Shown in pieces: positions 17,680 to 25,910 of a stretch of DNA of 64,000 nt. The position numbers and the translations under genes were made by a program. The DNA comes from Mycolicibacterium septicum DSM 44393 (GTDB lineage: Bacteria > Actinomycetota > Actinomycetes > Mycobacteriales > Mycobacteriaceae): the NCBI RefSeq assembly GCF_000455325.1, contig NZ_HG322951.1:3849424-3913423 (forward strand). The letters run 5' to 3'. Each line of letters begins with the position of its first letter. Within the stretch, counting starts at the first letter, position 1. The notes under the pieces are model-generated. The model saw only the letters and a program-made list of their open reading frames with translations, was not told where the DNA came from and ran no database searches.

Positions 17680-18081
17680 ATGACAATCTTCGTCATCGAT
17701 GCGCGGGTGGCCATCGACCTCGCCACCGCCGAGGCGAGTATTCCACCGGAGCACAGCCTGGCGGCTCCCACGCTGTTGCGCTCGCAAGCGCTTGCCCTCG
17801 TGTACGAATCGGTGCACCGCGGCGAGATCGACGAACGGGCCGGCCGGAAGATTCTCGACGATGTCCGCGGGCTGCGGATCCGCCTTCTCGGCGACCGATC
17901 ACTGCAGGACCACGCATGGCGGATAGCAGCAAAACTGAACTGGCAGGACACCTACCAGGCCGAGTACATCGCACTTACCCAACTTCAAGCGGACGCCTTG
18001 GCCACCGCGGACACGAAACTCGCTGCGGCAGCCCGCATATTCGTCGAAACCGTGTCACCGGACGACATCCTGCGACCGTAA
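17680..18081 (+). CDS. PIN-domain (VapC-like) protein without visible antitoxin
   Basis: This 133-residue protein has the PIN fold: the first Asp at residue 7 (TIFVIDARVAIDLA), a Glu in ALVYESV, and the DTYQAEYIALTQLQADAL-ATADTKLA block that supplies the remaining acidic residues. PIN proteins are Mg-dependent RNases, often VapC toxins. No VapB-like gene lies next to it: the 128 bp on the left is the shared promoter with arr, and the next gene to the right is the MPT63-like gene. It could be an orphan toxin or a housekeeping PIN nuclease. I chose the ATG at 17680 because the fold begins there. Confidence 0.78.
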   Translation: MTIFVIDARVAIDLATAEASIPPEHSLAAPTLLRSQALALVYESVHRGEIDERAGRKILDDVRGLRIRLLGDRSLQDHAWRIAAKLNWQDTYQAEYIALTQLQADALATADTKLAAAARIFVETVSPDDILRP

Positions 18082-18280
18082 CCCCACAGGTTGCGGTGCT
18101 TCGCCTTCGCTGCGACGACGTCGACCTCCTTCCGAAGTGAAAGTTGCTGGGAGGCTTTGCCATGGTGGGCCGCGCTTGTGGAGCGCGATGAGGTTTGGGA
18201 TCGGAGAGGATGGCTAACCCGTCAGTGAGACAGAAGGTAGTCATTCCTGGGCAACAGGACCATGACGAAGGGAGCTTGAC

Positions 18281-18733
18281 GTGTTCTCGCAGATCACATT
18301 GAAAACAGCGGCAGCTGCAGCCGGAATCGCGGCGGCCGGAACCTTGGCTGCTCCACCGGCCTTCGCCGACCCGGAATCTGTGCAGTTCGGCCAGACGGCA
18401 GAGGTCCCCAGCGGCGGTGGGGCCATCGACTACACCGTGAGTAACTTGCAGCCCAGCGGACACAACGACGGCGTGTGGTACTCCGACGTCACGGCGCGAG
18501 CTGTGAGCGGCTCCCCCACGCCCAACATTGCCGATTTCAACGCCCGGGCTGTCAACAGTTCGACCTACGCAAATATGAAGGGAAACCAGACTGACGGCCT
18601 GCCCAACCAGCCGATCGCGCCGGGGATGCAAACAACGGGGCGCGTCTACTTCGACGTACGGGGCGGCACGGCGCCCGACAGCGTTGTGTATCGGGACGCC
18701 GGAGGTACCGACAAGGTGGTCTGGACAGACTGA
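18281..18733 (+). CDS. MPT63-family secreted antigen (DUF1942)
   Basis: This 150-residue protein has a signal peptide (TAAAAAGIAAAGTLAAPPAFA) and a mature beta-sandwich domain starting at DPESVQFGQTAEV, like M. tuberculosis MPT63. The conserved segments IDYTVSNLQPSG, GVWYSDVTARA and TTGRVYFDVRG are present. MPT63 has an immunoglobulin-like fold and no known enzymatic role; it is exported. The GTG at 18281 follows GAAGGGAG. The gene stands alone. Confidence 0.88.
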   Translation: MFSQITLKTAAAAAGIAAAGTLAAPPAFADPESVQFGQTAEVPSGGGAIDYTVSNLQPSGHNDGVWYSDVTARAVSGSPTPNIADFNARAVNSSTYANMKGNQTDGLPNQPIAPGMQTTGRVYFDVRGGTAPDSVVYRDAGGTDKVVWTD

Positions 18734-18744
18734 CCGGTCTTCAC

Positions 18745-20226
18745 CTAAGCACCAGGTACGTGCACGCGTTGGGCCAGCCATGGCAGCGCATTGGCGAACG
18801 CCGTAGCCGCGAATTGCCATGTGTGGTAACCGGGATACACCCGCAACGAGCAGGAGATGTCGACGGCCACCGCCGCCGCACAGAGATCGGGTAACGCGCC
18901 CTTCTCGCGGAACTCATCGGCATCGTCGTGCCCGCCGAAACCGACGGGCGCACGATGTTGATCGGGACGGTTCGGCAGATTCTTCGTCTTGTCGTCGGCT
19001 GGCTCCTGCGAGTCGTCGAAAAACCCTGCCACTCCGACGTACGGCCCATGCCTGGCCATGACGGTTCGCGGGTCGAATGTCGCCCACGCATTGGCATCGC
19101 CGCCATAGAGGCGGCTGATCGTCTGCTCTTTGGTTCCCGAATTCGGCCCCCGGTCACCTCCTATGTCATCGAACGTCCGGAACATATCGGGGTGCATCAC
19201 CGTCAGGTCGATCGCACAGGTGCCGCCCATCGACCATCCGACCACGCCCCAGTCCGCAGCGTCCGATGAGGTGGCGAAGCGCGAGATGACGTAGGGACGA
19301 ACGTCCATCGTCAGGTGGTCGGCAGCCTTGCCGCGCGGGCCGTTGACGCACTCGGTGTCGTTGTTGAAGCTGCCGCTGGAGTCGACGAAGACGAAAACCG
19401 GCGCGGCTCCCCTGTGTGCTCTGGCGAAGCTGTCGATCACCCCGATCGCATTTCCCGTACGCATCCAGTTCGTCGGATTGCTGAACTCTCCGGCGATCAT
19501 CATGACAACCGGCAGCGACGGCGGGGTTGGACCGCTGAACCAAGCCGGTGGCAGGTAGACATACTCACGGCGGTGTCTGAATCCGCTTGCGTCGGAGGGA
19601 ATGTCAACCGGCACCACCTTGCCGGTGTCGGGCCGGGTGCCGCGCATGCCGACAAGTGCGGCCGCATCAGTCTCATCCGGCAACGGCCCTGACGTGACAT
19701 CTCCCCACGCACGCTGCACTGTCGGGTAGTAACCGACCCAGCCGTTGAGTACGAGCAGCGTGCAGATCAACGTCAACGGGATCGCCGATACGGAAAGAGC
19801 CCGCCGCCACCATCGGGCGCTGCGAAACCCCCCGAACGCCACCGCCACTGAGCCGGCGAACAATGCCGTCCACACCCACAGCGTGATGGGTGCCGGATCG
19901 GAGGCCAGCCCTTGTGAGTTCATGTAGGCACGCGCCGCGAGCGCGACGACGACACCAGCGGCCACGCAGATGGGTATCCAGAGCATCCGCCAACGCCGCG
20001 TCCGCCACCCGATCGCGGCGACCAGCACGACAATCGTCGCGATCTCGACGCTCAGCGGCAGCCAGCCACCGAGCAGCGAGATCCCATGCCCGAATCGGTT
20101 GAAATCGGGATCCGGTATCGGAGGCATCGGTGTGGGAACTGGCGGCTCGATGGTCCCCGGACCGTTTGGCGGCACGCCGTCAGTATGCGAGCGCCGGCTG
20201 GGAGAAACCTGGCCGCCCCGGGACAC
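18745..20226 (-). CDS. Membrane-anchored esterase with antigen 85-like hydrolase domain
   Basis: This 493-residue protein has a Pro-rich N-terminus and four membrane segments (about 55-175: LPLSVEIATIVVLVAAIGW, IPICVAAGVVVALAARAY, WVWTALFAGSVAVAFGGF, SAIPLTLICTLLVLNGWV). An esterase D/mycolyltransferase-type alpha/beta hydrolase domain follows (about 215-490). The nucleophile elbow is GWSMGGTCA, and a probable catalytic His lies in YPGYHTWQF. It likely faces the periplasm and acts on envelope esters or acyl transfer. The start is unsure: the GTG at 20226 is used here, but a GTG at 20175 is equally possible. Neither has a strong ribosome site. Confidence 0.8.
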   Translation of the reverse strand: MSRGGQVSPSRRSHTDGVPPNGPGTIEPPVPTPMPPIPDPDFNRFGHGISLLGGWLPLSVEIATIVVLVAAIGWRTRRWRMLWIPICVAAGVVVALAARAYMNSQGLASDPAPITLWVWTALFAGSVAVAFGGFRSARWWRRALSVSAIPLTLICTLLVLNGWVGYYPTVQRAWGDVTSGPLPDETDAAALVGMRGTRPDTGKVVPVDIPSDASGFRHRREYVYLPPAWFSGPTPPSLPVVMMIAGEFSNPTNWMRTGNAIGVIDSFARAHRGAAPVFVFVDSSGSFNNDTECVNGPRGKAADHLTMDVRPYVISRFATSSDAADWGVVGWSMGGTCAIDLTVMHPDMFRTFDDIGGDRGPNSGTKEQTISRLYGGDANAWATFDPRTVMARHGPYVGVAGFFDDSQEPADDKTKNLPNRPDQHRAPVGFGGHDDADEFREKGALPDLCAAAVAVDISCSLRVYPGYHTWQFAATAFANALPWLAQRVHVPGA

Positions 20227-20256
20227 AGATCTGGACGGCTGCGCGACCCCCGGCGA

Positions 20257-20814
20257 CTAACCCGGCTGCCAACCATCGGGCGGATCTTCGCCCACCAGAC
20301 CGTCCACACTCTCGCGGATCAAATCCGCATGGCCGGTGTGCCGCCCGTATTCCTCGATCATGTCGCAGACGCTGCGCCTCAGGCTGGCTCGCCGACCATC
20401 GGGCCATTCCAATTCCACGAGTTGACCCAAACCATCTGCGGCAAGCGCTGTTTGGAGCCGGGCTCTGGATCGCGCCACGGTGTCATCCCACAACGCGTAG
20501 ATCTGCTCCGGGGTGTCGTCGGCGGCCGAACTGAAGTCCCAATCTGGATCGGCATCCCAGTCCGCGGTATCCCATGGTGAACCGATGGGCGAGCCGTCGA
20601 GCACCGGGCCGAAGCGCTCCGCCTCGGCCCGCGCAAGATGCTTGGTCAACCCACCGAGGGTCAGCGAGGACGCGCCAATTCGCGCCTGCAATCCCGCCGA
20701 ATCCAGGCCGCCCACCTTCCATCGGAAGGTGACACGCAGCCGCTCCAGCGCACCGATGAGGTGCTCTGCCTCAGTGCCCGCCAGCGGCGGCTCCCACGGA
20801 CGATCATCGACCAT
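20257..20814 (-). CDS. DinB family (DUF664) protein
   Basis: This 185-residue protein is a four-helix DinB/DUF664 member. Candidate metal-ligand histidines are in GGLTKHLARAE and in the late YGRHTGHADLIRES block. In actinobacteria this superfamily includes mycothiol-dependent transferases, so a mycothiol S-transferase role is possible but unproven. It lies upstream of the membrane esterase on the same strand, 30 bp away. Confidence 0.82.
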   Translation of the reverse strand: MVDDRPWEPPLAGTEAEHLIGALERLRVTFRWKVGGLDSAGLQARIGASSLTLGGLTKHLARAEAERFGPVLDGSPIGSPWDTADWDADPDWDFSSAADDTPEQIYALWDDTVARSRARLQTALAADGLGQLVELEWPDGRRASLRRSVCDMIEEYGRHTGHADLIRESVDGLVGEDPPDGWQPG

Positions 20815-20862
20815 CGCCCCACCATATCGACCCGAGTGGGCGGTGTTCAGCCGTGAGGGCCG

Positions 20863-21552
20863 TTACGGCGACCGCAGGATGACGACGGCGTTGTCAATCT
20901 TCTTGAACGAACTGAATGTCTCTGCCGGAACGCCGAATACCGCGGACAACACCCGCGGTGGAAGCCTGCTGAGGGACTCCCCTATCCCGATGTTGTCCTT
21001 GTCTTCGGGCGCGCTGGTGTTCTGGATGATGATGATGCTCATGTCGTCGGGGCCGCGGTTCTCGAAGTAGTGAAATGAACCCTGGGGCGCGAAAACGATG
21101 TCATTGACGTGTTGGTCGAAGGCCTCGTAGTTGCCGTTCCCGTCGATGACGATCCAGGTCGCCACTCAACTGGTGACGATGTTGAGCTCCCACGCGCTGG
21201 GATGCCAGTGCGGCTCGCGGATACCACCGGGCTGCAACGTGAGCAGCAGGAGGCTGGCCTCCTGACCTTTGAGGATCGGAAAGTTGTCCTCGTTGGCCTG
21301 TTGGAACCAGCCCCCGTCATGTGTGCTCTTGGGCGAAGCGCCGAGATGGAACAGGTGTGATTGCGAGGTGATCGTCTCGGCGGGTAGGCGGGGATCACCA
21401 AAGCGCGCAGCGTCATCGGACATTGGGGTTTCCTTGTCAGGGCCATCGCCGGCGCCGGCCGAGATGATCAGGCGGTCAACGCCCACACCGGTTGCGGCCG
21501 CGGCGCCTGCCAGGCCCGCTCCGCCCAAGATTTTGCGACGATTAACCGTCAC
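20863..21552 (-). pseudogene. Tat-exported cupin (oxalate decarboxylase-like) interrupted by an in-frame UGA
   Basis: One frame runs through the whole gene and is cut once, by TGA at 21166-21168. The first part (128 residues from the GTG at 21552) has a twin-arginine signal (NRRKILGGAGLAGAAAATG) and a cupin start with REPHWHPSAWELNIVTS. The second part (100 residues) continues with ATWIVIDGNGNYEAFD, DIVFAPQGSFHYFENRG and VLSAVFGVPAETF. Together they match a bicupin-like oxalate decarboxylase family protein of normal domain order. In relatives a Gly usually stands where the UGA is, so a single GGA to TGA change would explain it. Read-through is possible because the flanks have not decayed. Confidence 0.75.
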
Positions 21553-21617
21553 GCTGGGAGATTACCGTCGACGCTGACGGGCCGGGAGCGAGTTCGCCGA
21601 ACTAGCACGCAAGCGGC

Positions 21618-22415
21618 TCAGGTGCGACGCGCCGGGCTCAGCAACCAGCGTGCCGCGGTGTCGAGCACGAACCCCAACAAGCCGATGACGACGATGACCG
21701 CCACGACCTGGTCGTAGGCCAACTGATCGCGGGCATTGAGAATCTGATAGCCGAGGCCCGAGCGCACCCCGAGCATCTCGGCGGGCACGAGCACGATCCA
21801 CGCGACACCGAGCGCCAACCGGATGCCGGTCTGCACGTGGGTGCGGATCGCGGGCAGGATCACCGCGATCAACAACTCCCGCCGCGTGGCGTGGAATGAG
21901 CGCGCCACGTTGAGCAGTCCCGGATCGACGGAGCGAACACCGGCCGCTGTGTTCAGCAGCACCGGCCAGACCGCGGCGACGGCGATGAGGAAGATCACCG
22001 GCTGATTGCCGATACCGAACAGTGCCAGCGCAATCGGTGTCCAGGACAGCGGCGAGATCATGCGCAGAAAGGCGATGATCGGCCCGCCGGCGCGCTCGGC
22101 GACGCCGGACAATCCGACCAACAGGCCCAGCGGTATCCCGATGACGGCCGCGACGGCCAACCCGATCACCAACCGCCACAGGCTGACACCGAGATCGCTC
22201 AGCAGCACGCCGCGGTCGATGAGACCCGCCAGGGCCGGCACCACCCGCTGCGGCGCGGTCTGGCGCAGCAACGACTCCGGCCCGCTGAGCACCGATGTCG
22301 CCAGCCACCACAGCGCGATGGTGACCAGAATGGCGACGGCCGGTGGTGTGAAGCGTCTCCCCCAGCGCGAAATGCCCTCGGATGCAGAGACTTTGTCAGC
22401 ACTGACGATGGTCAT
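21618..22415 (-). CDS. ABC transporter permease (SsuC/TauC/NitT type)
   Basis: This 265-residue membrane protein has about six transmembrane segments (for example TPPAVAILVTIALWWLATSV, SLWRLVIGLAVAAVIGIPLG, FLIAVAAVWPVLLNTAAGV, IVLVPAEMLGVRSGLGYQ). The EAA-like loop ARSFHATRRELLIAVILPAIR should dock the ATPase. The ATG at 22415 overlaps the binding-protein stop by 4 nt. It is the last gene of the TetR-controlled unit. The substrate is unknown; the family takes up sulfonates, taurine, nitrate and small aromatic compounds. Confidence 0.9.
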   Translation of the reverse strand: MTIVSADKVSASEGISRWGRRFTPPAVAILVTIALWWLATSVLSGPESLLRQTAPQRVVPALAGLIDRGVLLSDLGVSLWRLVIGLAVAAVIGIPLGLLVGLSGVAERAGGPIIAFLRMISPLSWTPIALALFGIGNQPVIFLIAVAAVWPVLLNTAAGVRSVDPGLLNVARSFHATRRELLIAVILPAIRTHVQTGIRLALGVAWIVLVPAEMLGVRSGLGYQILNARDQLAYDQVVAVIVVIGLLGFVLDTAARWLLSPARRT

Positions 22416-23578
22416 AACGGTTGCACCTGTTCGGTTCGGGTGAGGTCGGCGGTCAGCCCGAACGCACTGGGCCCGCCATGAGAGGTCAGAGAACGGCGGA
22501 CGAACCGATCCTCGACCAGTTCGGTGTGCACCGAGGCCGGGTCGAGCCGGTCCAGGAACCGGCGGTCGCCGTCGACAACGGTGTCGTGCATCGCCTCGGC
22601 GAGGCGACGGGTGAAGCTCGCGTACGGAAAGGGCTGGAAACCCAGACGTTGCGGCTGCCAGTCCGGATGCGCGGGCGGATAGGGCGGTTTCGGGTAGGTC
22701 AGCGCCAGCGTGATCGCCGGCGTGGGCTGCGGCAGATACTTGCCACCCGTCAGCGCGGCTGCCGCGCCGGCCCGGTCGGCATCGATCCGCAGCTGCGCAC
22801 CCACCACCGCATCGGCCACGGCCTGCACGGCCCAGGGCCGCGAGGCGATGACGTCGTCGCGCGTGACCAGCGCGCAGCAGGCGTGGTCGCGCCAGACATC
22901 GCCGAGGAAGGTGTGGATGTGGCCGATCTTCTTGATCTGCGCCACCGCATTGAACGGGTCGGCCACCACGTACCCGCCCAGCGTGCCGTTCGCCAGGGCG
23001 GGCACCATGTCCGACGGGCTCATCACGACAAGTTCGACGGTCCGATCTGCGCGGGAAGCGCTGCGCCGCACCACCGGTCGCAGGCCATGCGCCCGGAGCA
23101 GTTCCTGAAGCACGATGTTGTGGATCGACCACCAGAACGGGATGGCCACCTGAGTTCCGGCCAGGTCGCTCAGATCGCGGATGTGCGGTGCCACCGTCAG
23201 CGCCGAACCGTTGGTGTGGTTCCAGCCCAACACGCGAACCCCGGCGCCCAGCGTGTAGCGCAGCTGGACGGCCATCGGCATCAGCAGGTGCACGATGTCG
23301 ACCTGGCGCGTGATGAAGGCTTCGGCCAGCGCCGCCCAACTGCGGAACAGCACAGGCCGAGCCGAGCTCACCACCCCGGCCGGGTACAACCCGGCGCTGT
23401 GGGCGATCAGGAGCGGTGCGGCATCGGTGATGGGCAGATAGCCGACCCGCAGAGCGCCCTCGGCACCCGGCGGACCGCTGACCGCGCTGTGCGCCAGCCC
23501 GCCGATGCCGAAGAGACCTCCGGCCGCGGTCAATCCGGCCGCTCCGGTCAGCAGGGAGCGCCGGGTCAAGCGCGTCAC
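22412..23578 (-). CDS. ABC transporter substrate-binding protein (NMT1/SsuA-like, Tat signal)
   Basis: This 388-residue protein begins with a twin-arginine-like signal (TRRSLLTGAAGLTAAGG) and then an NMT1/SsuA-type fold (LRVGYLPITDAAPLLIAHSAGLY). It has a Cys pair (DHACCAL) and a Trp-rich FWWSIHNIV segment near the expected ligand cleft. The GTG at 23578 overlaps the ATPase stop in a GTGA junction. It should sit outside the membrane and deliver the solute to the permease. The ligand cannot be read from the sequence. Confidence 0.88.
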   Translation of the reverse strand: MTRLTRRSLLTGAAGLTAAGGLFGIGGLAHSAVSGPPGAEGALRVGYLPITDAAPLLIAHSAGLYPAGVVSSARPVLFRSWAALAEAFITRQVDIVHLLMPMAVQLRYTLGAGVRVLGWNHTNGSALTVAPHIRDLSDLAGTQVAIPFWWSIHNIVLQELLRAHGLRPVVRRSASRADRTVELVVMSPSDMVPALANGTLGGYVVADPFNAVAQIKKIGHIHTFLGDVWRDHACCALVTRDDVIASRPWAVQAVADAVVGAQLRIDADRAGAAAALTGGKYLPQPTPAITLALTYPKPPYPPAHPDWQPQRLGFQPFPYASFTRRLAEAMHDTVVDGDRRFLDRLDPASVHTELVEDRFVRRSLTSHGGPSAFGLTADLTRTEQVQPL

Positions 23579-24291
23579 CGAACCTCCACCGTGGTATCGG
23601 TGCGGTACTGGTCGAGAATCTCGCTGCGGGTGGGGGTTCCGTCGCTGCCGACCGTCCAGTCTGCGCGAACGCGTCCCCCGTCGAGCAGCACGATGCGCTG
23701 TGCCAGCGAAAGGGCCTCGTCCACATCGTGGGTGACGAGCACAACGGTGATGTCGAGTTCGCGGGCCAGCTCGCCCAGCCACCCGACCAGATCCGTCCGG
23801 GTGGCCGGGTCCAGCGCGCTGAACGGCTCGTCGAGAAGCAGCAGCTGTGGCCGGGTGGCGACCGCCCGCAAGATCGCGACCCGCTGAGCCTGCCCGCCGG
23901 ACAACTCATCGGGATAACGCGCGGCGAGGTGATCCAGCCCGAACCTGGTGATGAGCTTCGCGGCGTCGCCGGCGTCGAACCCGCTCCGTTGCGCCGCGAA
24001 CCGACGAGCGAAGGCCACATTCCCGGCGACGGTCAACCACGGCATGAGCAGGGGCTGCTGGAAGACCACCCCGGTGCGCGGCCGGGTACCGTCCCCTGAC
24101 CAGGTGAGGGTGCCGGCGCTCAGGGCGTCCAGTCCGGCGCAGATCCGCAGCAGGGTGGATTTCCCGCTGCCGCTCGGGCCCAGTACGGCGAGGAATTCAC
24201 TCGTGCGGATCTGCAGGTCGATATCGGCCAGTGCCGGTGTCTCGCCGAAGTATCTGGCGCCGTTGGTTATTCGTAGCGCGTGAGTTCCCAC
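23575..24291 (-). CDS. ABC transporter ATP-binding protein (SsuB/TauB type)
   Basis: This 238-residue ATPase has Walker A GPSGSGKST, a Q-loop in GVVFQQPLLMPW, the signature LSGGQAQRVAI, Walker B LLLLDEPFSALD and the H-loop THDVDEAL. The TVAGNVAF and DEALSLAQRIVLL segments are typical of sulfonate/nitrate/taurine importers. The GTG at 24291 lies inside the end of the upstream flavoprotein gene (25-nt overlap), so the two are translated together. Confidence 0.92.
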   Translation of the reverse strand: MGTHALRITNGARYFGETPALADIDLQIRTSEFLAVLGPSGSGKSTLLRICAGLDALSAGTLTWSGDGTRPRTGVVFQQPLLMPWLTVAGNVAFARRFAAQRSGFDAGDAAKLITRFGLDHLAARYPDELSGGQAQRVAILRAVATRPQLLLLDEPFSALDPATRTDLVGWLGELARELDITVVLVTHDVDEALSLAQRIVLLDGGRVRADWTVGSDGTPTRSEILDQYRTDTTVEVR

Positions 24292-25289
24292 CGCAGTTGT
24301 CCTTCCGAGGGTGATTGCACGGGCAGGAAGGCGGTCTCGCGGAACCGCCGGTTGGTGGCGCTGCCCAGGGTGTAACCGGCGCCGCCGGTCAGTGCGAGCT
24401 CCAAGCGGGTGACGTCGACGGCCAGGCCCGCCGCGTCCAGTCGCAGCCGGATCAGCTGGGCGACCGTCGCGCCATCCGGGTCGGCGGCCCAGCGGTACAG
24501 CCGTGATCGGACGTCGGTGGCACGGGTGACCGCATCGTCGAGTTCGGCGCCGAATCGGGCCAGCGGGCCCGTATGTGCCTGGGTGGCCGCGGCGAGCGCC
24601 GCGCGAGTCACGCCGGCGCAGAATGCGGTCTGCAACAACAGGAATGCGGGGCGGATTCCGGCGACGAACGCGTCCAGATTCGGGGCCACCACCTGGTGCG
24701 GCGAAACCCGAACACGATCGAGCTGCAGTGAGGTGGAGGCCGTGGCCCCGAGCGCCGTCAGCGATGGTGCAGGGTTGGCGGTCACACCGTCGGCACCGGC
24801 GTCCACCGTGACGACCAGGGTCCGCTCACCGACACGGACCGGCAGGACGATCAGCGCCTCGGGAAACACGTTGGAGGCCCAACGAATCGGGCCACTGATC
24901 ACCAGATCGGCACCATCGGCTGCGCCGGTGACCGGGACCTGGTCGAGGCCGGCCACCTGTTTGAGACCAGCCGCCATCGCGGTGACGCCGATTCGTTCCG
25001 CTGCGGCGAGGGCGCCGATCTGCTTGCCGAATTCGCCTTCCGGCGAGGCGTGCAGATACCGAATGGTCATGTGGTGCGCCCAGGTGGAGAAGCCGACGGC
25101 CAAGCTGTGCACCGACACCTCGTCGACGACGCGGACGATGTCGCGCAGCTCGAGGTCGAGCAGACCGGCCCGGCCGAGGTCGGCCAGATCGATGCGGACG
25201 TCGGTGCGTTGTTCGTCGAGATCAGACGCCCGGGCCGCCACGGAGTGCGCCACCCGGTCGAGTGCGGACGCTGCGAGCGTGGCCGTCAC
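24267..25289 (-). CDS. Acyl-CoA dehydrogenase-like flavoprotein (DszC/SfnB-type)
   Basis: This 340-residue protein is shorter than fatty-acid acyl-CoA dehydrogenases (about 380-400). Visible family features are the helical N-terminus, the FSTWAHHMTIRYL segment, ISGPIRWASN (the beta-domain SG/TG motif) and the ending NRRFRETAFLPVQSPSEGQLRWEL. I do not see the usual catalytic-base segment of true acyl-CoA dehydrogenases. The ending is more like the flavin-dependent oxygenases of sulfur scavenging (DszC, SfnB). Together with the SsuABC-like importer this suggests oxidation of an imported, perhaps sulfur-containing, small molecule. That is inference. Confidence 0.75.
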   Translation of the reverse strand: MTATLAASALDRVAHSVAARASDLDEQRTDVRIDLADLGRAGLLDLELRDIVRVVDEVSVHSLAVGFSTWAHHMTIRYLHASPEGEFGKQIGALAAAERIGVTAMAAGLKQVAGLDQVPVTGAADGADLVISGPIRWASNVFPEALIVLPVRVGERTLVVTVDAGADGVTANPAPSLTALGATASTSLQLDRVRVSPHQVVAPNLDAFVAGIRPAFLLLQTAFCAGVTRAALAAATQAHTGPLARFGAELDDAVTRATDVRSRLYRWAADPDGATVAQLIRLRLDAAGLAVDVTRLELALTGGAGYTLGSATNRRFRETAFLPVQSPSEGQLRWELTRYE

Positions 25290-25816
25290 AGGAGCGGTCC
25301 GTCTAATCCGTGCAGACGGTCGATCGGGGTGCTCACCGCATCGCGGGCCCGGCGCACCGCGGCCTCATCCGGCGCGTCGTAGAAACACAGGCATTTGTCC
25401 ATGTCCTCGCGGACGTAGGTGCGCAGGAACTGGACTTCGGGCACATCGGCGTACTTGGGAGCATTGGCCTTCTTGCGGGCCAGGTAGGACTCCATGTCCA
25501 GGTCGGCAGGCAGATCCCACTCGACCAGATAGCCGGCCTGCGGCCGGGCCGCCTTCAGCGCCGACAGATCGGCACCGACCAGCCGGACCTGATGCGGACC
25601 CGCGACCGCGGCGACGGCCAGCTGTGCGGCGTCCAGCGTGGCCGCGTCGGTGGCGAACTCGGCAATGGCGAACACCCGCCGGCGCTGCGCGGTCACCTGG
25701 GACTCGATCAATTCCCCGCCAGCGCGGGCGATCTCGGCATCGAGCGTCTTGAGCAGCTGCCCCACCGCGGCGTCATCGGTGGCATCAGGGGTGAGTTCGT
25801 AGAGATACAGAGTCAC
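25286..25816 (-). CDS. DUF4242 (SCO4226-like) two-domain protein
   Basis: This 176-residue protein appears to hold two ferredoxin-like halves. The second half (about 95-176, GYLVEWDLP, FLRTYVREDMDKCLCFYDAPDEAAVRRA) matches DUF4242, the family of the Streptomyces nickel-binding protein SCO4226. The first half (LYLYELTPDATDDA, RRRVFAIAEFATD) is a weaker copy. It is the first gene of the unit, overlaps the flavoprotein start by 4 nt, and faces the TetR gene across the palindromic operator. Its biochemical role is not known. Confidence 0.75.
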   Translation of the reverse strand: MTLYLYELTPDATDDAAVGQLLKTLDAEIARAGGELIESQVTAQRRRVFAIAEFATDAATLDAAQLAVAAVAGPHQVRLVGADLSALKAARPQAGYLVEWDLPADLDMESYLARKKANAPKYADVPEVQFLRTYVREDMDKCLCFYDAPDEAAVRRARDAVSTPIDRLHGLDGPLL

Positions 25817-25860
25817 GGTGAAAGTCCTCGGTGTCGCAGGGGTGGAACGACACGAGATTC

Positions 25861-25886
25861 ACATAGACAGACAGGTCTGTCTATGT
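25861..25886. promoter_or_regulatory. TetR operator, 26-bp perfect palindrome
   Basis: Arms ACATAGACAGAC and GTCTGTCTATGT are perfect 12-bp inverted repeats around AG. The site lies between the divergent DUF4242 and TetR genes. A TAGGCT -10 box (25899-25904) follows it, 6 nt before the TetR ATG. Confidence 0.85.
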
Positions 25887-25910
25887 GGCCTTCCGGGTTA
25901 GGCTGGCGTC

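Noticed and set aside
22421..23887. A 488-residue plus-strand frame opposite the ABC genes
   Set aside because: It is Arg/His/Gln-rich, has no recognisable domain and lies wholly over well-supported genes.
21618..24020. One 800-residue open frame on the minus strand
   Set aside because: Only its last 265 residues are a real permease. The rest is the shadow of the binding protein and ATPase genes, rich in Arg/Pro/Ser without domain features.
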